10,797 nucleotides of DNA from Candidatus Saccharimonadota bacterium (GCA_003545655.1 DODJ01000014.1:1-10797), one strand, 5' to 3'; positions 1-6,971 are shown, numbered from the stretch's first letter. Numbers and translations: made by a program. The notes: generated from the letters alone by a model not told the origin.

Positions 1-257
1 TTTGCTTCGGTAAGCTGTGCACTTAGGCCTTCTACTTCTTCGCGAGTGGCACTATACACACCTGCTTTGACATCGTTAGCATCAATACGCGCCTGAGCAC
101 TTGCCATGGTGTTTTGTAGAATAATGTAATAAAAGTAAAGCACCCCCATGATAAACGCCAGGGCCATTACTACGAGTGCGATGTATCGAAGTAAAACAAT
201 ATTGGTGCGCGCCGCACGGATATCCTCTTTTAAACCATTTGGAAGCAGATTAATCAT
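1..257 (-). CDS. pilN: PilN-like type IV pilus inner-membrane protein (partial, N-terminal 85 residues)
   Basis: Only the N-terminal 85 codons are present; the gene runs off the left edge. The protein opens MINLLPNGLKEDIRAAR, the short cytoplasmic N-terminus typical of PilN (in the family this segment docks into PilM). A single hydrophobic membrane segment follows at about residues 25-47, then the start of a charged, probably coiled-coil region (residues 51-85). The ATG overlaps the pilM stop as ATGA, and an AGGGGGG Shine-Dalgarno-like run sits about 10 nt upstream inside pilM, so translation is probably coupled. Family knowledge: PilN with PilO links the cytoplasmic motor to the envelope. 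The call rests on the N-terminal motif, the membrane topology and the position after pilM; the periplasmic-type domain is outside the window. Confidence 0.85.
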   Translation of the reverse strand, partial: MINLLPNGLKEDIRAARTNIVLLRYIALVVMALAFIMGVLYFYYIILQNTMASAQARIDANDVKAGVYSATREEVEGLSAQLTEA

Positions 258-1312
258 TTCCAAACCCCCCTAGGGGTAATACTTGCTACCCCAGCGACGG
301 TGATATAGCGAGGCCTAAACTGCTTGCCTGGTTCCTGGAGCTTGCCGAAATCAAGCTTTTGCCAAGGGCTTGCGACCCGGGCGGCAATGAGTAGTTCATT
401 CGTAAAATATTCACCAACACCAGGAAGGTTACTTCCGCTTCCAACGATAAGAAGTTGCTCAAGCTTCCGGTCACTATTAATACGCTCGTTATAATATCGC
501 ATTACCTTTTTTGTCTCAGAAATAATACGCTCGAGGCTTGGCTTCAGGGCTTCTGATAATTTTTGCTGGCGCGGACCGGCACTTAACCCGTTCAGCACTT
601 TTAATTGATGAGCGTTTTCGAGGGCAATATTAAGCTTTTTAGCGATATCTAGGGTAAAGCTGTTACCCCCAATGGGAAGACCCCCGGTAACCCGTATAGA
701 CCCTCGATCAAGAATTGCAATATCAGTTGTCGCTGGGCCAATGTCAACAACAACAGTAGGAAGTGACCCACCTTCGGTTGCGGTGAGCACTCTTCCTACA
801 GAATTAATACTCGGTTCGATAAGTACTGGAGTTAACCCGGCGGCATCAACATGCTTTGTGATAATATCGACCGTGCTTTTTGACACGGCGCTCATAAGCA
901 CGGTAAGTGTGCCGCGATTACGCTCGATAATTTGGTAGTCGATATACAATGTCGAGACAGGGATGGGGATGTACTGCTCTGCCTCTAAGCTGACGGCCTC
1001 GTCAAGCGATTTCTCTGCCGAGGCAGGGAGTGTAAATGTTCGTGTATAGCTTCGAGCTGTCGGGAGAGCGATAGCCACCCGTTTGCTTGAGACTGACCCA
1101 AGTACTTTTTCGTTTAGCAGCTGTTTCAAATTATCTACTAAAAAGGTATTCTCTGGATTCTCTAGGGATTCTTTCATTTTGAGCGGATCAAGGTCAAGCG
1201 ACCCATAGCCATTTACGAGCCAACGCTTAGAATCAATAGACATTACTTTGATGCCTGTGCTACTGATGTCTAGTCCTATAATTGGTTTGTCTTTAAAGAA
1301 AAATTTTGACAT
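254..1312 (-). CDS. pilM: Type IV pilus actin-like assembly ATPase PilM
   Basis: The 352-residue protein has the usual PilM length and the FtsA/actin-like fold signatures: a first phosphate loop IIGLDISSTGIKVMSID (residues 11-27), the PilM hallmark EAEQYIPIP (110-118), a second phosphate loop DIGPATTDIAI (190-200) and an adenosine-type glycine motif GSGSNLPGV (291-299). Family knowledge: PilM is a cytoplasmic ring protein that binds the N-terminus of PilN and couples it to the PilB/PilC motor. There is no membrane segment, as expected. It lies 60 bp after pilC and overlaps pilN by 4 nt. The gap to pilC carries a TATAAT box, so pilM-pilN may also be transcribed separately. The Shine-Dalgarno signal is weak; the ATG at 1312 is kept because the first conserved motif starts only 10 residues later. 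The protein contains no cysteine. Confidence 0.95.
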   Translation of the reverse strand: MSKFFFKDKPIIGLDISSTGIKVMSIDSKRWLVNGYGSLDLDPLKMKESLENPENTFLVDNLKQLLNEKVLGSVSSKRVAIALPTARSYTRTFTLPASAEKSLDEAVSLEAEQYIPIPVSTLYIDYQIIERNRGTLTVLMSAVSKSTVDIITKHVDAAGLTPVLIEPSINSVGRVLTATEGGSLPTVVVDIGPATTDIAILDRGSIRVTGGLPIGGNSFTLDIAKKLNIALENAHQLKVLNGLSAGPRQQKLSEALKPSLERIISETKKVMRYYNERINSDRKLEQLLIVGSGSNLPGVGEYFTNELLIAARVASPWQKLDFGKLQEPGKQFRPRYITVAGVASITPRGVWK

Positions 1313-1339
1313 ATGCCCACAGAGATATTCTACCCTTGT

Positions 1340-1345
1340 ATTATA
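1340..1345 (-). promoter_or_regulatory. Possible internal -10 box upstream of pilM
   Basis: A perfect TATAAT on the minus strand sits in the 60-bp pilC-pilM gap, 27 nt before the pilM ATG. Start-site spacing rules would give a leader of about 21 nt. No good -35 hexamer is visible at 16-18 nt, so the box may be a chance match or a weak internal promoter for pilM-pilN. Confidence 0.4.
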
Positions 1346-1372
1346 GCATGAGCACTTTTAAAAACAGTCGTT

Positions 1373-2605
1373 TTATTGGATATTTTGTGAAAGTGAAGCG
1401 ATAGGGGTCATAACACTTGCTGCGATAAGCCCAACCATACCACCCATAACGACAATCATTACGGGCTCGATAATAGAACTAATACCATCAATGGCTAAGT
1501 CGACCTCTTCTTCGTAAAAATCGGCAACCTTGACAAGTACGGTATCGGTTTGTCCTGTCTCTTCACCAACGGCGAGCATTTGTCCGACAATACTGGGGAA
1601 GAGTGGGTTCGTATCAATAACTGCCGATAGTTGTTTTCCGTTTTTCACTTCAACGACGGCGTTTTTAAGCGCTTCCTCGTATAACACATTACCCACAGCC
1701 CTTGAGGTAACCGAGAGCGATTCAAGTACTGATACCCCGGCGCCCATAAGTGCTGAAAAGGTACGCGCAAATCGCGCAACAGCAGTTTTCTTTACGATAT
1801 TGTTTACCCCCGGGGTCTTCAGAAGAAGCGTGTGGAAGTGCCGCTTACCCCTTTTGGTTCGAATGTAATAAACTATGCCGAAAATAAGCCCCGCGAGAGC
1901 AGGTACAATAATATACCAATAGGTTGTAAGCCCGTTACTGATAGCAAGCATCATGACAGTAATAAACGGCAGCTCGGCGTCTGGCCCCCCCAGGTCGGTA
2001 ATAATTTTGCCAATTTGAGGAACAACGAAAATCATGAGCCCAAAAAACGCACCAACGGTAATAAACATAAGTACCATTGGGTAGGTCATGGCGCTTTTTA
2101 TTTTTTTACGAATAGCGGTGCTTTTTTCTTGCTGGAAAGCAATACGCTTCAAGATATCGTCAAGAATACCCGCCGCTTCACCAGCGCGCACCATATTCAC
2201 GTAAATATCATTGAACGCTTTAGGGTGTTTTGCGAGCGCATCACCCAACGCCATACCACCTTCTACATCTTTAATTACTTCCCCAAGAATATTTTTTAGC
2301 GCCTTATCTTCGGCGTGCTTCTCGATGGATGATAATGCCCTAAGGAGTGGCACCCCAGCCCCAACCATAGCACTTAGTTGACGCGTAAACGCCACGAGGG
2401 TGTCGAGCTTTACCTTGGTAGGAGTACCAAAAAGGTTATTAAGGTCGATAGAACCTTTTTTCTTGTCTTTTAATTGCTTAACACTAATAGGACGAAGGTT
2501 TTGTTTAGCAAGCGCCGCGATAACGGCTGCCCTGTCGGTAAGTTCAGTGGTTCCTTTTACTACTTTATTGTCAGTAGTGGAGGCGACGTAAGAGAAACTT
2601 GGCAT
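1373..2605 (-). CDS. pilC: Type IV pilus inner-membrane platform protein PilC (GspF family)
   Basis: The 410-residue protein matches the GspF/PilC family in length and architecture. Two T2SSF cytoplasmic domains are visible as an internal repeat: FTRQLSAMVGAGVPLLRAL (73-91) and FARTFSALMGAGVSVLESL (279-297). Membrane segments lie at about 174-196, 226-247 and 375-402, the last reading IIEPVMIVVMGGMVGLIAAS, the standard C-terminal PilC signature. Family knowledge: PilC is the membrane platform rotated by PilB to insert pilins into the growing fibre. The ATG at 2605 follows pilB by 5 nt, with an AAGGA ribosome-binding site inside the end of pilB, so the pair is clearly co-transcribed. No cysteine is present. 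The function call is secure; the details of pilus type (adhesion, DNA uptake, motility) are not visible. Confidence 0.97.
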   Translation of the reverse strand: MPSFSYVASTTDNKVVKGTTELTDRAAVIAALAKQNLRPISVKQLKDKKKGSIDLNNLFGTPTKVKLDTLVAFTRQLSAMVGAGVPLLRALSSIEKHAEDKALKNILGEVIKDVEGGMALGDALAKHPKAFNDIYVNMVRAGEAAGILDDILKRIAFQQEKSTAIRKKIKSAMTYPMVLMFITVGAFFGLMIFVVPQIGKIITDLGGPDAELPFITVMMLAISNGLTTYWYIIVPALAGLIFGIVYYIRTKRGKRHFHTLLLKTPGVNNIVKKTAVARFARTFSALMGAGVSVLESLSVTSRAVGNVLYEEALKNAVVEVKNGKQLSAVIDTNPLFPSIVGQMLAVGEETGQTDTVLVKVADFYEEEVDLAIDGISSIIEPVMIVVMGGMVGLIAASVMTPIASLSQNIQ

Positions 2606-2610
2606 GGTTG

Positions 2611-4398
2611 CTAGTCCTTGCTTACTCTTAGGATTTCTTCAATGGTAGTTTCGCCCCGGAGCGCTTTTATAAGACCATCAATTTGCATAGTAATCATACC
2701 TTCGCGAATCGCTTGATCTTCAACGTCGTCACTTGTGGCATGAGCCATAATGAGTTTTTGGATCGCTTCTGTGTTTGTAAGTACTTCGTAGATACCGACT
2801 CGTCCTCGGTACCCTTCATGGACATCTTCGGTATTGTGCTCTTTGTCTGCGCGCCAGAGTGTTTTGATGCCGTTTTCATCGGTACTAAGGGGTGCATCAC
2901 CACCAAGCCCGCCAGCAGCGGCTTGCTTTTCAAGCTCGTGGATAGCGCGCATAATGCCGTTACCTTCGAGATGGAAGGAGTTCATAATGGATGTGATTTC
3001 TTCTTGACTTGGTACGTAGCTTTGGCGAGACTCTTTATGGAGTCGGCGCACAAGTCGCTGCCCAACAACCGCGCGTATAGTACTAGCGATAAGGAAAGGC
3101 TCAATGCCCATATCAAGCAAACGAGGCAGGGCGGTGGCGGCATTGTTAGTGTGCAGGGTACTAAACACCATGTGTCCTGTAAGGGCAGCCTGAATAGCAA
3201 GCCCTGCGGTTTCACCGTCACGCACCTCACCTACCATGATAATGTTTGGGTCTTGACGAAGTAGTGCCCTTAGGCCACTTGCGAACGTCATCCCTGCCTT
3301 AGGATTAGTCTGCGTTTGGTTAACGCCGATAATTTTATATTCAACCGGGTCTTCAATAGTAGAGATGTTTACGTCTGGGCTATTAAGAATAGTCAGAATA
3401 CTAAACAAGCTTGTCGACTTACCGCTACCAGTAGGCCCGGTCATAAGCACGATGCCGTTTGGTTGGCTCATCTCGGCATTGATATCGTTGAGCGCTTTAC
3501 CCCAATACCCAAGTTGTTCAAGGGTTACTGCTTGGTTTGATTCGTCTAAGATACGCATGACGACTTTTTCACCATCAACGATGGGGAGGGTGCTGACACG
3601 AAGTGCGTATTGGCGGCCGCTAATGTGCACCTTAAATCGTCCATCCTGCGGCACACGACGTTCGTCAATTTTCAGGTTAGAGAGAATTTTAATACGGCTA
3701 ATAAGTGCACCTACGACATTACGAGGCAGGCGGTTTACCTCTTTTAGTACTCCGTCGATACGATACCGAATTTGAACGAAGTCTTCGCGAGGCTCAATAT
3801 GGACGTCACTGGCATGTGAACGAACGGCATACTCAAGGAGGAGGTTGACCGTCTGCGCGATAGGGGAGTCTTCAGAGATATCCTCGGTGTCGACGTCAGC
3901 ATTTTTTTGCTCTTGTTCATTTTCACGCTGAACCTCAATAACCTCGCTCAGCTCTTTGTTTACGTCACCACGGTAAAGATCAAGGATTTCTAGGATATTA
4001 TCCTTTAAAGCAATATAAATATGTGAGTTGGTGCCGATCTCTTTTTGGATGAAGTTGACCGCCTGAATATCATCAGGGTCCTCCATCGCGAGGTGGTGTA
4101 CTCCGTCGTCGTCTATCTTAAAGAGGACGGCCATGTACTGGCGGGCAACACGCTCGGGTATTTTCTTAAGAATATCAGTAGGAACATCCTCTGGGCGAAT
4201 TTCTATAAAAGGTATTCCTGTATATTCTGAAAAGCCTTTAACAAGCGTCCGTTCGTCGGTAATACGTTTATCAAGAACGACATCCTGCAGCGTGCGCTTC
4301 GAACTAGCCGCCTCTTCTTTCAAGGTGGATAACTGCTCGGGAGTTACCAGTTGTGCCCGCCCAAGTAGTGCTTCCAAGGTAATATCGGAAATGCGCAT
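2611..4398 (-). CDS. pilB: Type IV pilus extension ATPase PilB (GspE family)
   Basis: The 595-residue protein has a GspE/MshEN-type N-terminal domain (about 1-145), an acidic linker (150-178) and the secretion-ATPase core. Visible motifs are the N2-domain segment SHASDVHIEP (194-203), Walker A GPTGSGKST (321-329), Asp box STIEDPVEY (346-354), Walker B IIMVGE (386-391) and His box GHMVFSTLHT (408-417). Family knowledge: it hydrolyses ATP in a cytoplasmic hexamer that drives pilin polymerisation through PilC. The oddity is the C-terminal region. The family usually carries CxxC pairs around RRL and before GYxGR; here the sequence reads RRLHKESR (451-458) and EDVHEGYRGR (524-533), and the whole protein has no cysteine. 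Around 75 residues, rich in charge and glycine, separate the two sites. First gene of the pil operon. Confidence 0.97.
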   Translation of the reverse strand: MRISDITLEALLGRAQLVTPEQLSTLKEEAASSKRTLQDVVLDKRITDERTLVKGFSEYTGIPFIEIRPEDVPTDILKKIPERVARQYMAVLFKIDDDGVHHLAMEDPDDIQAVNFIQKEIGTNSHIYIALKDNILEILDLYRGDVNKELSEVIEVQRENEQEQKNADVDTEDISEDSPIAQTVNLLLEYAVRSHASDVHIEPREDFVQIRYRIDGVLKEVNRLPRNVVGALISRIKILSNLKIDERRVPQDGRFKVHISGRQYALRVSTLPIVDGEKVVMRILDESNQAVTLEQLGYWGKALNDINAEMSQPNGIVLMTGPTGSGKSTSLFSILTILNSPDVNISTIEDPVEYKIIGVNQTQTNPKAGMTFASGLRALLRQDPNIIMVGEVRDGETAGLAIQAALTGHMVFSTLHTNNAATALPRLLDMGIEPFLIASTIRAVVGQRLVRRLHKESRQSYVPSQEEITSIMNSFHLEGNGIMRAIHELEKQAAAGGLGGDAPLSTDENGIKTLWRADKEHNTEDVHEGYRGRVGIYEVLTNTEAIQKLIMAHATSDDVEDQAIREGMITMQIDGLIKALRGETTIEEILRVSKD

Positions 4399-4409
4399 AA
4401 TGCTTATGC
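4395..4409 (-). repeat. Inverted repeat across the pilB start codon
   Basis: GCATAA-TGC-TTATGC is a perfect 6-bp inverted repeat with a 3-nt centre, and it contains the pilB ATG (4396-4398). It could be a DNA-binding site just downstream of the start of transcription or, if transcribed completely, a hairpin enclosing the start codon. It is short enough to occur by chance. Confidence 0.35.
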
Positions 4410-4412
4410 ACT

Positions 4413-4418
4413 ATTGTA
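4413..4418 (-). promoter_or_regulatory. Probable -10 box of the pilB-pilC-pilM-pilN operon
   Basis: TACAAT on the minus strand (5 of 6 consensus bases) ends 14 nt before the pilB ATG, in the 70-bp gap shared with tsaE. The predicted start site near 4406 would leave a leader of about 8 nt and no room for a Shine-Dalgarno site; none is visible. A -35 element at 17 nt is only a poor match (TGGAAC). Confidence 0.45.
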
Positions 4419-4430
4419 AACGACACGGCA

Positions 4431-4457
4431 GGAAAGTTCCATACCAGATGGTATAAT
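4431..4457 (+). promoter_or_regulatory. tsaE promoter: extended -10 with overlapping palindromes
   Basis: TGGTATAAT (4449-4457) is a perfect extended -10 element, which reduces the need for a -35 box; none is evident. It overlaps a 14-bp inverted repeat ATACCA-GA-TGGTAT (4441-4454), and just upstream lies a shorter one, GGAA-AG-TTCC (4431-4440). The position over the -10 would suit a repressor operator, but no regulator is identified. The tsaE ATG is only 11 nt from the -10, giving a predicted leader near 5 nt. An AGAAGG motif (4458-4463) would then fall at or before the start of transcription. Confidence 0.6.
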
Positions 4458-4468
4458 AGAAGGTAACG

Positions 4469-4906
4469 ATGATACTTGAAGCAAAAACAGAGACCGAATT
4501 AAAGCGTATCGGGGCCATTTTGGCGGCATCTTTTAAGGGTGGAGAGGTAGTCCAGCTTATTGGTGACGTTGGTGCGGGTAAGACTACCTTCACGAAAGGC
4601 CTTGCGTTAGGCTTAAGCGTAAAGGGTGATGTACAAAGCCCAAGCTTCACTATTAGTCGGGTGTACGATGCGCGCGACGGGTTACAGCTTGCGCATTACG
4701 ACTTTTACCGGCTACAAGACCCGGGTATCCTTACTGCTGAGCTGCAGGAAGTAGTGCATGACCCAACGACAATTACGGTAATCGAATGGGCGGATATCGT
4801 AGAGGGGGTGCTTCCAGATACTCATGTCTCAATCTCGTTTACCGCCCCTAGTGAAACAACACGCACTATTACTCTCCCTGATTCGTATAAGGAGCTTTTT
4901 GCATGA
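4469..4906 (+). CDS. tsaE: tRNA t6A37 threonylcarbamoyladenosine biosynthesis ATPase TsaE
   Basis: The 145-residue protein has the compact P-loop fold of TsaE (YjeE) at normal length. Motifs run in order: Walker A GDVGAGKTT (32-40), QSPSFTISRVY (56-66, the switch-like segment), HYDFYRL (76-82) and VIEWAD (104-109). Family knowledge: TsaE binds the TsaD-TsaB complex and hydrolyses ATP to reset it during synthesis of N6-threonylcarbamoyladenosine at position 37 of ANN-decoding tRNAs. The gene ends in TGA overlapping the tsaB ATG (ATGA), so the two subunits are probably made in coupled fashion. It is transcribed divergently from pilB. ATG 4469 is chosen because the extended -10 lies just ahead and the family N-terminus is short. 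Confidence 0.95.
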   Translation: MILEAKTETELKRIGAILAASFKGGEVVQLIGDVGAGKTTFTKGLALGLSVKGDVQSPSFTISRVYDARDGLQLAHYDFYRLQDPGILTAELQEVVHDPTTITVIEWADIVEGVLPDTHVSISFTAPSETTRTITLPDSYKELFA

Positions 4907-5289
4907 TTGTGTTACTTGATACGTCAACACCGGTCTGCAGACTTTTTTTTAACGAAGACGATTGGCAGTACGCAAACGAATGGGAGGCGCATCGCGAACT
5001 TGCAAAAGGGCTGTTGGCCTACCTTCAGTCGCAACTTACGGCCCAGGGCAAGACGTTGAAAGATATCACCGGACTTGTTGCCTATCGCGGTCCGGGTAGT
5101 TTTACAGGGCTTCGTATTGGCATAAGCGTACTTAATAGCTTAGCGTACGCAGCCCAGGTACCGATTGTAGGCGAGACAGGCGATGATTGGCGTGCGAAGG
5201 GTATTGCGCGGCTTGCACGCGGTGAAAATGACGAAATTGTCCTCCCGGAGTACGGAGGAGAGGCGAATATTACCACCCCGCGTAAGTAA
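4903..5289 (+). CDS. tsaB: Short TsaB-like t6A complex subunit (128 residues)
   Basis: Recognised as TsaB by the N-terminal DTST strand (6-9), the helix EAHRELAKGLLAYL (28-41) and the diagnostic loop GPGSFTGLRIG (63-73), which corresponds to the first ASKHA subdomain and the TsaD-dimerising surface. Well-studied TsaB proteins have roughly 220-230 residues. This one ends at 128, with the second subdomain missing but a family-like end, LPEYGGEANIT (114-124), resembling the P-x-Y strand that closes longer TsaB. No frameshift is seen: the frame is closed by TAA, and the next 300 nt carry no TsaB-like continuation. I infer a genuinely reduced TsaB rather than a broken gene, still able to pair with TsaD. 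It starts within the tsaE stop. Confidence 0.88.
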   Translation: MIVLLDTSTPVCRLFFNEDDWQYANEWEAHRELAKGLLAYLQSQLTAQGKTLKDITGLVAYRGPGSFTGLRIGISVLNSLAYAAQVPIVGETGDDWRAKGIARLARGENDEIVLPEYGGEANITTPRK

Positions 5290-5298
5290 TAATTCTGC

Positions 5299-5328
5299 TT
5301 GTCATTGTTAGTGTCGTAGCGCTACAAT
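5299..5328 (+). promoter_or_regulatory. rny promoter (-35 TTGTCA, -10 TACAAT)
   Basis: TTGTCA (5299-5304) and TACAAT (5323-5328), each matching 5 of 6 consensus bases, are separated by 18 nt. It is the only promoter in the window with both boxes visible. A perfect 10-bp palindrome, GTAGCGCTAC (5316-5325), overlaps the -10. The predicted start near 5335 gives an rny leader of about 125 nt. Confidence 0.65.
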
Positions 5329-5368
5329 AAAAGCAGTCCGTTGCATACTCCCTGAGTTTCTTAAGCGG

Positions 5369-5444
5369 CATGAATATTTTTAGAACATTCAAGTGTGTCC
5401 GTGATGTATTTTTTGCTAAGACGAACACTTAGCAGGAGCACTTG
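5369..5444 (+). other. Potentially structured 5' leader of rny
   Basis: Several complementary segments can form alternative pairings: TGAAT (5371-5375) with ATTCA (5387-5391); CAAGTG (5390-5395) with CACTTG (5439-5444), which ends at the first base of the rny ribosome-binding site; AAGTGT (5391-5396) with ACACTT (5425-5430); and a local hairpin GCTAAG/CTTAGC (5415-5433, 7-nt loop). The second and fourth can coexist; the first or third excludes the second. No known riboswitch class was recognised. A 20-codon open frame (5370-5432) also lies here but lacks a clear ribosome-binding site. Confidence 0.35.
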
Positions 5445-5452
5445 AGGAAGGA
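5444..5452 (+). promoter_or_regulatory. Ribosome-binding site deciding the rny start
   Basis: GAGGAAGGA is the strongest Shine-Dalgarno sequence in the window and lies 7 nt before the ATG at 5460. It identifies that ATG as the start and rules out the upstream in-frame TTG at 5442, which would place the ribosome-binding site inside the coding region. Confidence 0.8.
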
Positions 5453-5459
5453 AAACACC

Positions 5460-6971
5460 ATGATAGAGGGTATTATTGCCGCAGTTATTGGCGTTCTTGC
5501 TGGCGTTGGTGGCACAGTTGTATATGATCGCCAACGTAAAGTGGGCGGCAAACATAAAGCAGACCAGGCCATTGCCGAAGCAAAAACAAAAGCGAGCGAT
5601 ATTGTATTAAAGGCGAAAGACGAGGCCTTGAAGCTCGCGGAAGATGCCAAAAAAGAAGAGAACGACCGTCGCAAAGCCTGGGACAAAACTGAAAATAGGC
5701 TTGCTGAACGCGAAACGAATCTAGACAAAAAACTCGACGAGCTCGATAAACGAGCCGAATCACTTCGTGCTCAAGAAGACGAGGTCGAAGATCTCAAAAA
5801 TGAAATTCGCGACATTCGTACGCGTCAACAAGAAAAGCTTGAAAAAATAGCTGGCCTTAAAAAGAAAGAGGCGGCCGAAAAGCTCCTCGAAATGACCGAG
5901 CGAGACATTAAGCAAGATCTTACCGGGCTTGTTTCGAAATTACAAAACGATGCCAAAGAGAACGCCGAGGAACAAGCGCAACTTATTCTTGTCTCTGCAA
6001 TGGAACGCATGAGTTCTGAGGTAACTGCCGAGCGAACCGTTACGGCAATTAAGCTTACTGACGACGAGATGAAAGGCCGCATTATTGGTAAAGAGGGCCG
6101 CAATATCCAGGCACTTCAGCGGGCGACTGGCGTTGACATTCTTGTCGACGACACACCGGGCATGATTATCCTTTCAAGTTTTGACCCACTTCGTCGTCAG
6201 GTTGCGCGGCTTAGCCTTGAAATGCTTATGAAGGATGGCCGTATTCATCCAGGCCGGATTGAGGAAGTAGTTGCGAAGGCGGAGAAAGAGATCGAGAAAG
6301 AGGTGATGCGTGCGGGCGAGGATGCTGCACGTGAAGTAGGAGTAATCGGTATTCCTAAGGAGATGCTTCATTTGCTGGGCGAATTGAAGTTCCGTACGAG
6401 CTATGGCCAGAATGTACTTCTGCACAGTACTGAAATGGCCCACATGGCAGGTATTATTGCCGAAGAAATTGGGGCGGATGTTCGCATTACGAAAACCGCG
6501 ACGCTTCTTCATGATGTGGGCAAAGCGGTTACGCATAAGGTTGAGGGCAAGCATCACCATATTGGTGCCGAGCTCGCCCGAAAATACGGTATGAGCGACG
6601 CTATTGTGCACGCCATCGAGGCGCATCATGATGATGTTGAAGCGACGACCGTCGAGGCGTTGGTGGTGCGGGTGTGTGATGCGCTATCAGCAGCGCGCCC
6701 TGGAGCTCGTAATATAAGTGCCGAAAACTTCGCCGAGCGCATGCGTGAACTTGAAAACGTTGCCAATAGTTTTAAAGGTATTGAAAAATCATACGCTATT
6801 AGTGCTGGTCGTGAAGTGCGGGTGATTGTACGCCCTGAAAACGTTGATGACCTTTCGGCGTTGAAGCTTGCCCGAGATATTGCCAATAAGATTGAGAGCA
6901 CCATGCAGTACCCCGGCACCATAAAGGTGAACGTTATTCGCGAAACGCGCGCAGTTGAATTTGCGAAGTAG
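5460..6971 (+). CDS. rny: Ribonuclease Y (membrane-anchored endoribonuclease)
   Basis: With the start at 5460 the protein has 503 residues, close to the usual 510-520. It has an N-terminal membrane anchor (about 3-22), a long charged coiled coil (about 25-185), a KH RNA-binding domain with GRIIGKEGRNI (206-216), and an HD phosphohydrolase domain with H322, the catalytic pair H351-D352 in LLHDVGKA (349-356), and HHH (365-367). It ends in the family signature VIRETRAVEFAK (492-503). Family knowledge: RNase Y initiates bulk mRNA decay at the membrane. The strong ribosome-binding site at 5444-5452 favours ATG 5460 over the in-frame TTG at 5442. A promoter and a potentially structured leader precede it; pgl follows after 3 nt. 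One cysteine only (C406). Confidence 0.96.
   Translation: MIEGIIAAVIGVLAGVGGTVVYDRQRKVGGKHKADQAIAEAKTKASDIVLKAKDEALKLAEDAKKEENDRRKAWDKTENRLAERETNLDKKLDELDKRAESLRAQEDEVEDLKNEIRDIRTRQQEKLEKIAGLKKKEAAEKLLEMTERDIKQDLTGLVSKLQNDAKENAEEQAQLILVSAMERMSSEVTAERTVTAIKLTDDEMKGRIIGKEGRNIQALQRATGVDILVDDTPGMIILSSFDPLRRQVARLSLEMLMKDGRIHPGRIEEVVAKAEKEIEKEVMRAGEDAAREVGVIGIPKEMLHLLGELKFRTSYGQNVLLHSTEMAHMAGIIAEEIGADVRITKTATLLHDVGKAVTHKVEGKHHHIGAELARKYGMSDAIVHAIEAHHDDVEATTVEALVVRVCDALSAARPGARNISAENFAERMRELENVANSFKGIEKSYAISAGREVRVIVRPENVDDLSALKLARDIANKIESTMQYPGTIKVNVIRETRAVEFAK

Noticed and set aside
1346..1378. AAAAC-GACT-GTTTT inverted repeat after pilC as a terminator
   Set aside because: The 5-bp stem is almost all A-T and too weak, and pilM lies directly downstream in the same operon.
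1832..2299. Plus-strand open frame (155 codons) inside pilC
   Set aside because: Antisense to conserved pilC; its composition (many Asn/His/Lys) looks like an out-of-frame reading, and no translation signal is present.
2683..3264. Long open frame (193 codons) on the plus strand inside pilB
   Set aside because: It is wholly antisense to conserved pilB domain sequence, has no ribosome-binding site or promoter, and is rich in cysteine, unlike every real gene here.
5370..5432. 20-codon leader peptide in front of rny (MNIFRTFKCVRDVFFAKTNT)
   Set aside because: No clear Shine-Dalgarno sequence, no regulatory codon run, and it includes a cysteine; kept only as a remark in the leader entry.
5442..5459. 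Upstream TTG start for rny (adds six residues)
   Set aside because: The strong GAGGAAGGA site lies after the TTG and is correctly spaced for ATG 5460; the family N-terminus begins with the membrane anchor.
6174..6629. Minus-strand open frame (151 codons) inside rny
   Set aside because: It is antisense to the KH and HD domains of rny, which explain the sequence fully.
254..6971. Alternative genetic code (UGA = Gly) as in Gracilibacteria
   Set aside because: UGA ends pilM and tsaE exactly at the ATGA overlaps with the next genes, and no in-frame UGA is needed in any conserved protein.
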